This document shows positions 58,211 to 64,000 of a stretch of DNA of 64,000 nucleotides, piece by piece (the stretch's first letter is position 1; each line of letters opens with the position of its first letter). The position numbers and the translations under genes are program-made. The DNA comes from CAZCTC01 sp964501335. Its GTDB lineage: Bacteria; Chloroflexota; Anaerolineae; B4-G1; SLSP01. Location: positions 23,872-87,871 of the forward strand of contig CAZCTC010000030.1 of assembly GCA_964501335.1 (NCBI GenBank), written 5' to 3'. Under the pieces are notes generated by a model. The model worked only from the letters and a program-made list of their open reading frames with translations. It searched no databases and was not told where the DNA came from.

Positions 58211-59107
58211 TTATTTTATTGAATCGAGAAAGAGGCCGACCTTGCGATCGTATTCCCGGCGGTTGGTCCAGTAAGCCCGCGCATGCCGGGCCTCAGGCAC
58301 CAGATAGAGTGCTTTGAGGCCCGGTTTGCGTTCGTGCAGGCGGAGGCTGGATTCCGGCGGGATGTAGCGGTCGTCCAGGCCGTGGATGAAGAGGATGGGC
58401 GTGGTGACCTGGTCGATGCCGGCGATGGGGGCGGCTTTGTCGAAGGTGAAGCCGGAGCGCAGGCCGGTGATCCAGCTGGCCAGCGGCAGGAGTGGGAAGG
58501 CCGGCAGGTGATACTCGACTTTTAACCGGTAGGCGAACTCTTCCCGGGCGCTGGCATAGGGGCAGTCGGCGATGTAGAAGGTGGGACGGGGATCGATGGC
58601 CGCGTGTTGCAGGGCGACAGCGGCGCCTAGCGATTCGCCGTGGATGCCGATTTCGCAGCCGGCGCCGAAACGTTCCTGCACCCAATCGACGCAGGCGCGC
58701 AGGTCGTCCTTTTCGTAATAGCCGAAGGTGACGTTGGGGCCGCCGCTGCGGCCGTGATAGCGGTGTTCGTAGAGCAGGACGTTGTAGCCGCGCTTACGGA
58801 AGATCTCTATATATTTGACCGATCCGTAGAGGGTGTAGGTGTGGCCGTGGCAGAGGATGACTGTTTTGCGGGAGTCGGGCGCCGGGATGAAAAGGCCGTA
58901 GAGGTCGTAGCCATGAGGGGAACGCAGGCGGATTTCTTCTTTGGGGAGGGATTCAAAGTCGGCCGGGATGATTTTGCCGTCGGAGACTTCCTGTTGATAG
59001 GAGGCTTCGACGGTCCAGCGTTTGGGGTAGAGGATGGTGTTGGAGAAGTAGATGGCTCCTCCGAGCAGGAGCAGCAGGATTGCCGATAAGATAATGAGAG
59101 TGGCCAT
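58211..59107 (-). CDS. Membrane-anchored alpha/beta hydrolase
   Basis: A 298-residue protein from ATG 59107 (AGGAGACC ahead). A membrane anchor (LIILSAILLLLLGGAIYF) is followed by an alpha/beta hydrolase: HGHTYTLYG oxyanion block, GIHGESLGA nucleophile elbow (Ser), PILFIHGLDDRYIP for the acid and EARHARAY for the His. Lid region ASAREEFAYRLK. Substrate unknown; many such enzymes are peptidases or esterases. Confidence 0.88.
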   Translation of the reverse strand: MATLIILSAILLLLLGGAIYFSNTILYPKRWTVEASYQQEVSDGKIIPADFESLPKEEIRLRSPHGYDLYGLFIPAPDSRKTVILCHGHTYTLYGSVKYIEIFRKRGYNVLLYEHRYHGRSGGPNVTFGYYEKDDLRACVDWVQERFGAGCEIGIHGESLGAAVALQHAAIDPRPTFYIADCPYASAREEFAYRLKVEYHLPAFPLLPLASWITGLRSGFTFDKAAPIAGIDQVTTPILFIHGLDDRYIPPESSLRLHERKPGLKALYLVPEARHARAYWTNRREYDRKVGLFLDSIK

Positions 59108-59123
59108 AGGGTCTCCTTGGGAC

Positions 59124-59187
59124 GGCTCTGGAAAAGCCTGTGTTTGGGTGCGCATTCTGATGCGCACCCAAACATAAATAAAAAACG
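59124..59187. repeat. Dispersed hairpin repeat A
   Basis: GGCTCTGGAAAAGCC precedes a perfect 14-bp stem (TGTTTGGGTGCGCA / TGCGCACCCAAACA) with loop TTCTGA, then AAATAAAAAAC. The same arrangement is at 61430-61494 with a different, still perfectly paired stem. Confidence 0.8.
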
Positions 59188-59213
59188 TGAAACGTAATGA
59201 TCTGTCGGCTGGG

Positions 59214-59249
59214 GGAATTTGCACGCCTTCTGAGGCGTGCAAATTCCCA
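59214..59249. repeat. Long-stem intergenic hairpin
   Basis: GGGAATTTGCACGCCT and its exact complement close on TCTG, followed by AAAAAAC. It lies 40 bp after repeat A in the 335-bp gap between hydrolase and FemAB-like genes, which otherwise holds nothing I can support. Confidence 0.7.
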
Positions 59250-59443
59250 AAAAACAAATTCCCTTCTCCTGTCCAGCGCGGCGTATCTTATATGGAAAGC
59301 GACTTGTGCGGGTGAGGAGGATTTCCCAAGGAGGTGCAACGCACTCTGATCTTGCAATGACAGGCGGCTTATCATCAGATTGAACCGTTTGAATCGATGG
59401 TTTTAGGGATAGAAAGTGCGTCGCACCTTAAGTTGGGCTATTT

Positions 59444-60451
59444 TCAGGACAGGTTGCGTCTCAGTTTCAGTGCCAGGGGGTAGAGTGGATTCAGGACTTT
59501 TTCCCATAGGCCGAGGTAACGGACGATTTCGCCGCCGAAGCCGCGTTTGAAACGGTAGACGCCCCAGAGGCCATCGTTGCGTTGGCTGAATTCGGCTTCG
59601 AGTTGTTCCGGTTCGGCATCGGGGATGCCCCAGAGATCGTAGCGGGTGCAGCCGCGGGCCCGGGCCCAGCGGATGGCGGCCCATTGCAGGGCATAGGGCG
59701 GCATTTTCTCGCGGTGGCGTTCGGAGGAGGCGCCGTAGAAGTACCAGGCATTGGTGCCGAGCGCAAAGGCGATCAGACCGGCGACCGCCTGGCCTTCGAC
59801 TTCGGCCAGCAGCACGGTTGCCTGTCCGAGGGGATGGAAGATCTCCAGAGCGCGGCGGTAGTAGGCTTCGCTGTGGATGCCGAATCCGTCCCGTTCGCCC
59901 GTTTCGACCATCAGGGCGTGATAGGCGGCGACGGCTTCCGGGCCGCATTCGCGTACCGTCACGCCTTTCCGTTCGGCGAGGCGGATGTTATAGCGGGTTT
60001 TTTGGTGCATGCGGGCCAGGATTTCCGATTCTTCGGGTTGGATATCGATCCAGATCGTGCGCGGTGGTTGGATGGTGCGGAGGCTGGGTTTCAGATTCAG
60101 GTCGGCGAGTCGGCTGCGCAGCTCCGGGGTATCGAGCGCTTCCGGTTCAATCCAGAGGGCCCAGGCACGCCGACGGCGCGCGGCGGCTTCGACGGCCTGC
60201 AATGTGGTGCGTATTTCTTCGGGTCGGGTCCAGTCGACCAGGGGACCGCGAGGCAGATAGGCAATAGTGCCGAGGTTGAGCGGCAGGCTTTTATAGAGGA
60301 TCAGGGCACCGGCTTTTTCTCCGGTGCTGATCCATTCCCATTGCCACTCGAATTCGGCTTTGAGCCGGCCCCAGGCGCTGGTCTGCAAGATCGTGCCGGC
60401 AGGATGGGACGCGACGAGCGTGTCCCATTCTGTTGTGGAGGGAACGGTCAT
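59444..60451 (-). CDS. FemAB-like aminoacyltransferase
   Basis: A 335-residue protein from ATG 60451, whose ATGA overlaps the methyltransferase stop. Two GNAT-like halves: LQTSAWGRLKAEFEWQW, LPRGPLVDW, KTRYNIRLAERKGV, then ALGTNAWYFYGASSERHREKMPPYALQWAAIRWA and YDLWGIPD. This is the signature of FemABX/lipid II:glycine glycyltransferases that add amino acids to peptidoglycan cross-bridges. A role in cell-wall peptide synthesis is likely; the tRNA/amino-acid choice is not visible. Confidence 0.85.
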   Translation of the reverse strand: MTVPSTTEWDTLVASHPAGTILQTSAWGRLKAEFEWQWEWISTGEKAGALILYKSLPLNLGTIAYLPRGPLVDWTRPEEIRTTLQAVEAAARRRRAWALWIEPEALDTPELRSRLADLNLKPSLRTIQPPRTIWIDIQPEESEILARMHQKTRYNIRLAERKGVTVRECGPEAVAAYHALMVETGERDGFGIHSEAYYRRALEIFHPLGQATVLLAEVEGQAVAGLIAFALGTNAWYFYGASSERHREKMPPYALQWAAIRWARARGCTRYDLWGIPDAEPEQLEAEFSQRNDGLWGVYRFKRGFGGEIVRYLGLWEKVLNPLYPLALKLRRNLS

Positions 60452-61287
60452 TGTTTTTCTCCCACGACCAGCAAGCCGCCGCCTACGCCGCCTTCCGGGG
60501 GATCCTGATTGTAGATCCGGCGCCATTCCTCGCTCAGTTTTTTGACGATACGTCGGCGTACCAGTCCCTGATAGCCGAGGCGCTTGAGGCGAGGCGAGGC
60601 CAGCCAGCGGTAGTAGGGCTTGCTGTTTTTGCCGATGCCGTAGGTTTGATTGGCCTGGTCCCAGAGTTCCATTGCTTCGGTAGGCATGTAGTAGCGGGCG
60701 CGGATCAGTTTGATGCCGGCCGGGGCGAGCATGGCTTCCCATTCTTTGGGGGTGGGATAGCGGTAGTGTTCGAGTAACTGGTCGACTTCGCGGGCGTAGG
60801 CCTCGGCGCCGGGCAGGTCGCCGATGGCGACGTGGGCGCGGTACCCGTAGAGCATACGGCGGAAGGCGTCACTGGGGACGGTGGCGATGAAGCGGCCGCC
60901 GGGTTTCAGCACGCGGCCGACTTCGGCCAGCACGGGGTCCAGGTCGGGGATGTGTTCGAGGACGGAGTTGCTGAAGACGGTCTGGAAGCTGTTGCTGGCG
61001 TAGGGCAGGGTATCGCCCATGGCCTGCTGGACTGCGCCGTAGAGGCCGCTGTGGGCGGCCTGGCGCAGCTGGTTCCACCAGGGGTCAAAGCCCATTTCAA
61101 TGGGCGGCTGGCCCTCGAAGAGGACAGAAGCGATCAATCCATCACCGCAGCCCAGGTCCATGATGGGGCGGGGGAAGGTTTCGGCGGCCAGGGTGCGCAG
61201 TTCGATCGCACGCCAGAGAGCTACCGGCGGTGCAAACCAGTAGCGATCCAACAACAGTGATAAGTAATCTTTGTCGACAGAGGACAT
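60448..61287 (-). CDS. Class I SAM-dependent methyltransferase
   Basis: A 279-residue protein. SAM motif I IMDLGCGDGLIASVLFEG (residues ~42-59), motif II region FQTVFSNSVLEHIPDLDPVLAEVGRVLKPGG and ATVPSDAF. The lower half (YYMPTEAMELWDQANQTYGIG) is the substrate part. Coupled to the FemAB-like gene, suggesting a shared role in envelope synthesis. Substrate unknown. Confidence 0.85.
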   Translation of the reverse strand: MSSVDKDYLSLLLDRYWFAPPVALWRAIELRTLAAETFPRPIMDLGCGDGLIASVLFEGQPPIEMGFDPWWNQLRQAAHSGLYGAVQQAMGDTLPYASNSFQTVFSNSVLEHIPDLDPVLAEVGRVLKPGGRFIATVPSDAFRRMLYGYRAHVAIGDLPGAEAYAREVDQLLEHYRYPTPKEWEAMLAPAGIKLIRARYYMPTEAMELWDQANQTYGIGKNSKPYYRWLASPRLKRLGYQGLVRRRIVKKLSEEWRRIYNQDPPEGGVGGGLLVVGEKQ

Positions 61288-61429
61288 GATGGTTTAGCCT
61301 CGTTTCGGAATTTTCGTTCCCCTTTGTAACACGAACGGGAGAAAAGACAAGTAGGAGGGGATAAAACGTGAACAAAGAAACTTTCTCCTAAAGTAGACAG
61401 TAGCAAGTAGACAGCCCGTGTCGCCGGGA

Positions 61430-61494
61430 GGGCTCTGGAAAAGGCCATGTTTTCGGGCGCATTCTGATGCGCCCGAAAACATCAATAAAAAACT
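61430..61494. repeat. Dispersed hairpin repeat B
   Basis: GGCTCTGGAAAAGGCC precedes a perfect 15-bp stem (ATGTTTTCGGGCGCA / TGCGCCCGAAAACAT) with loop TTCTGA, followed by AATAAAAAAC. Its stem differs from repeat A in paired positions. It lies in the 516-bp gap 61288-61803. Confidence 0.8.
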
Positions 61495-61639
61495 CTCTCC
61501 CCCGTGCTGGGAAGTACACCTTACTGGAGATAATGGTCTTTAAGGAAATAATCCGGTAATGCCCTTGCTTCCCAAACGTGGCAAAATCCGCCTCGCGATG
61601 AGAATGTTAACTTATATTTGAACCATTCCGATTTGCCAG

Positions 61640-61740
61640 GGTTGGGCGCCCACACAGGGGCGCCCCTACATTGGCGGTGTTCGGGTAGGGGCGGCCCGAT
61701 GTGGCCGCCCTCGGAGGGATTTTTTGCACGGTGCCGGGGC
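61640..61740. repeat. GC-rich interspersed sequence upstream of GT4 gene
   Basis: The stretch CAGGGGCGCCCCTAC...GGGGCGGCCCGATGTGGCCG contains nested inverted segments (GGGCGCC, GGGGCGGCCC) and resembles GC-rich interspersed repeats seen in several bacterial genomes. I see no gene in the 516-bp gap; an ORF across it has the look of a repeat product. Confidence 0.5.
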
Positions 61741-61803
61741 GGCGGGCGGTAAATCAAATAGAATTGCATTTGCTCTTCGGACAGGGTGTGGTAAACTCGA
61801 CTT

Positions 61804-62904
61804 ATGCGGATCGGAATCGATTTGCGGTTACATGCTTATGCTCCCGGGGGAATTGCGCATTATGCGCGGCGCGTGGCGGAACATCTGATTCCGCGCGTTC
61901 CGGCCGGGACGCTCTCGTTGGTGCGACATCGGCGAGAGCGAGAACCTGTTCTCTCCGAAGGGGTGGGCGATATCCGGGCCTGGACTCCGCCTCATCATCG
62001 GTTGGAGCGGTGGTCGCTGGGGACCGAGCTGGCGTTGAAAAAGTTCGATCTCTTTCACAGCCCTGATTTTATTCCTCCGGCCTGGGGCTCTCGTCGGTTT
62101 GTGATTACGGTCCACGATTTGAATTTCCTCTACTATCCTCAATATCTGACTCCCGAAGCGCGCCGTTATTATAATGAACAGATCGCCTGGGCCGTGGCGC
62201 ATGCCGATGCGATTCTGGCCGATTCTCATGCTACCCGGAAAGATCTGATCGAGTTGTTGCAGGTGCCGGCGGAGAAGATCAATGTGGTCCATCTGGCGGC
62301 CGACAATACTTTCCAGCCGTTGCCGGCGGATGAGCTGGCGGCGGGGTTGAAGCATTACGGCCTGGAAGCCGGCTATCTGTTGTTCGTGGGGACCTGGGAA
62401 CCGCGGAAGAATTTGCCGGGGCTGCTGGAAGCGCTCTCGTGTTTGCACGCGCTGGGGGAGCGGCGAACGCTGGTGATTGCGGGCCGGCCGGGCTGGCTTT
62501 ATGATGAGATTTTTACGCGAGTTCAGGAATTGAAACTCGATCGGTGGGTGCGGTTTATCGAGCGGGCGCCGGCGGAAGGGTTGGTGGCGCTTTACAATGG
62601 GGCGCTGTTGTTGACGATGCCTTCCTTTTATGAAGGGTTTGGCTTGCCGGCGTTGGAGGCGATGCAGTGTGGGACGCCGGCTGTGGTGGCCGATCGGGCC
62701 AGTCTGCCGGAGGTGGTGGGGGATGCCGGTCTGTTGGTCGATCCGGATGATCCCAAGGGGATGGCGGAGGCGTTCCGGCGGTTGGCGCAGGATCAGCGGT
62801 TGCGGGATCGATTGCGGGCGACCGGGCTGGATCGGGCGGCGACGTTTACCTGGGATGCGACGGCGGAGCAGACGCTGCGGGTCTATCGGCGGGCCCTGGA
62901 ATAA
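61804..62904 (+). CDS. GT4 family glycosyltransferase
   Basis: A 366-residue GT-B enzyme: MRIGIDLRLHAYAPGGIAHYARRV start, FVITVHDLNFLYYPQYL, YLLFVGTWEPRKNLPGLLEAL and EGFGLPALEAMQCGTPAVVADRASLPE (E-x7-E) for donor binding. Paralogue of the 53147 gene. Likely adds a hexose or mannose unit to a cell-surface glycan. A ribosome site is not obvious before ATG 61804. Confidence 0.87.
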   Translation: MRIGIDLRLHAYAPGGIAHYARRVAEHLIPRVPAGTLSLVRHRREREPVLSEGVGDIRAWTPPHHRLERWSLGTELALKKFDLFHSPDFIPPAWGSRRFVITVHDLNFLYYPQYLTPEARRYYNEQIAWAVAHADAILADSHATRKDLIELLQVPAEKINVVHLAADNTFQPLPADELAAGLKHYGLEAGYLLFVGTWEPRKNLPGLLEALSCLHALGERRTLVIAGRPGWLYDEIFTRVQELKLDRWVRFIERAPAEGLVALYNGALLLTMPSFYEGFGLPALEAMQCGTPAVVADRASLPEVVGDAGLLVDPDDPKGMAEAFRRLAQDQRLRDRLRATGLDRAATFTWDATAEQTLRVYRRALE

Positions 62905-62960
62905 TTTTAAGGTTTCGCGGTTTACCACTTCAGAAAGTTCACGAAACCATAAAGAATGGA

Positions 62961-63000
62961 TTAAAAACTCGCCGCCCCGAAGGGGCGGCGAGTTTTTAAT
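62961..63000. terminator. Bidirectional terminator
   Basis: TTAAAAACTCGCCGCCCC and GGGGCGGCGAGTTTTTAA, loop GAA; sits between the convergent GT4 and phosphodiesterase genes and has A/T tracts on both sides. Confidence 0.88.
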
Positions 63001-63012
63001 TTGGAATTTTTA

Positions 63013-63606
63013 TCAGGCGCCCAGGCGGAAGGTGGCCAGGGGGGTGTACTCGGCGCCGGTGGGTTTGAGCTGGCTACGGAAGAAGGTCAGTTCGACGGCC
63101 TGTTCGATGCCGAGGTCGGTGGTCTGGACTTTTTGTACGGCGGCGCCGATGCGTTCCAATGCCTGGGGGGCGACATCGCGCTCGACGCGGCCCAGGGTGA
63201 GATGCGGAGAGAATTCCCGCTCTTCGGGTTGATAGCCCAGGGCGGCGAGGGCGGCGGTCACAGCGGCATGGAGTTGACGGAGCCGGCCGGTGGGCTCGTC
63301 AAGGCCGGCCCAGATGACGCGGGGGCGGCGCAGATTGGGGAAGGTGCCGGTGCCTTTGGCGGCGAAGGAGAAGGGTTGGGCGGCCCCGGCGACTTTTTCC
63401 AGGGCGGCCTGGATGGGGTCAATTTGCTGGCGGGGGATTTCTCCCAGGAAGAAGAGGGTGAGGTGGATTCCTGCGGGTTTGACCCACTTGACGCTTTGGG
63501 GTGGGCAACTGCGGATCAATTCCTGTTGGAGTTGGGTGAGGCGGGTGTGCAGGGCCGGGGAGAGCGGCAGGGCGACGAAGGTGCGGTAGGTTTCGGCTGT
63601 GGGCAT
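63013..63606 (-). CDS. thpR: RNA 2',3'-cyclic phosphodiesterase
   Basis: A 197-residue 2H phosphoesterase. The two catalytic motifs are HLTL (H48, T50) and HLTL (H135, T137); FVALPLSP and FFLGEIPR complete the family pattern (LigT/ThpR). It opens 2',3'-cyclic phosphate ends of RNA. ATG 63606 has AAGGAGAT at a good distance; the frame runs 18 codons further up without support. Last complete gene of the window. Confidence 0.9.
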   Translation of the reverse strand: MPTAETYRTFVALPLSPALHTRLTQLQQELIRSCPPQSVKWVKPAGIHLTLFFLGEIPRQQIDPIQAALEKVAGAAQPFSFAAKGTGTFPNLRRPRVIWAGLDEPTGRLRQLHAAVTAALAALGYQPEEREFSPHLTLGRVERDVAPQALERIGAAVQKVQTTDLGIEQAVELTFFRSQLKPTGAEYTPLATFRLGA

Positions 63607-63670
63607 AGAAAATCTCCTTTTGAAATGGATTACTGTGTTTATTTTAACCCAGGTTGTCACTTTTATGTTT

Positions 63671-63935
63671 TCGCTCTGTGCGGGGAGGATTTTTAGCGTC
63701 CCGCACGGGGCTTTTTATGGGTAAGAAGCGACGCGCTGGATGGGGGGAGAGAGTTATTTGTTTATGTTTTAGCGCGCTTCAGAAAGCGCGCCAAAACATG
63801 TGTTTTTTTCTCGTTTTTCGGGTACATTGCTCAGGTTGGAGTTTTTTCGCTCTGGGTGGGGAGGATTTTTAGCGTCCCGCACGGGGCTTTTTATGGGTAA
63901 GAAGCGACGCGCTGGATGGGGGGAGAGAGTTATTT
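63671..63935. repeat. 89-bp direct repeat, two copies (176-bp period)
   Basis: 63671-63759 recurs at 63847-63935 with about two differences near the start. Each has GGATTTTTAGCGTCCCGCAC and GAAGCGACGCGCTGG. A long-stem hairpin (63764-63799, ATGTTTT...AAAACAT) lies between. No gene is supported in 63607-64000. More units may follow beyond the window. Confidence 0.8.
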
Positions 63936-64000
63936 TTATTCATATTTTCGGCGGCTTTCTGAACTCGGATTTAGATAAAAGAAAAGGGCGAGAGAACTTG

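Noticed and set aside
61521..61769. ORF in the 61288-61803 gap
   Set aside because: Composition matches an interspersed repeat product; no ribosome site or partner gene.

Overview
The window is a bacterial chromosome segment carrying a nearly complete siphovirus-type prophage (about 273 to 45.2 kb), followed by host chromosome (about 45.5 to 64 kb). The host part has a tRNA-Thr/Tyr/Thr, rpmG, tRNA-Trp, secE, nusG, rplK, rplA, rplJ, rplL cluster, an L10-type leader, a lipoprotein with a long Pro/Thr spacer, and many GTG/TTG starts. By general resemblance I infer Chloroflexota (Anaerolineae-like); no rRNA or marker tree supports this. The first 272 bases are the AT-rich 3' end of a gene resembling a restriction specificity subunit.

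Prophage layout. The minus strand, read right to left, holds: an early block of small Zn-ribbon and coiled-coil proteins and a candidate recombination directionality protein (42.9-39.4 kb); a PRTRC cassette with ParB-like, ubiquitin-like, E2-like, JAB-like and E1/ThiF-like genes, then SSB (38.5-32.8 kb); a packaging block with a membrane protein, small and large terminase and a portal/minor-head fusion (32.6-26.3 kb); and a structural block with protease/scaffold, decoration, capsid, connectors, tail tube, frameshifted tail chaperones, a DNA methyltransferase, a 2099-residue tape measure, tail tip and fibre (20.6-0.36 kb). The plus strand holds two operons of very small genes driven by a duplicated 75-bp promoter/operator (20.9-22.7 and 25.0-26.2 kb). 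Between them lies an AT-rich cargo gene (22.9-24.9 kb) for a deaminase-like effector with an N-terminal motif typical of injection-system cargo. A large serine recombinase gene (43.6-45.1 kb) lies at the right end. I saw no endolysin, DNA polymerase or classical CI/Cro repressor.

Notable elements. A perfect 20-bp palindrome occurs four times, spread over the prophage, and I did not see it in the host part. The structural operon has a leader with two tandem copies of a conserved core, each followed by an intrinsic terminator. The tail chaperone genes share a canonical A_AAA_AAC slippery heptamer. One small gene (25.1 kb) carries an apparent one-base frameshift.

Host part. After the translation/secretion cluster come an Lgt-like membrane protein, a site-2 protease, an unrecognised protein, a GT4 glycosyltransferase, a class I aminotransferase, a lipoprotein and a GPH-type sugar transporter. 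An alpha/beta hydrolase, a FemAB-like protein coupled to a methyltransferase, a second GT4 enzyme and an RNA 2',3'-cyclic phosphodiesterase follow. Host intergenic regions carry long-stem hairpins, two of which share flanks and loop but differ by compensatory stem changes. The window ends in a 176-bp-period direct repeat. Coordinates were read by eye; start codons were chosen by Shine-Dalgarno spacing and gene overlap.
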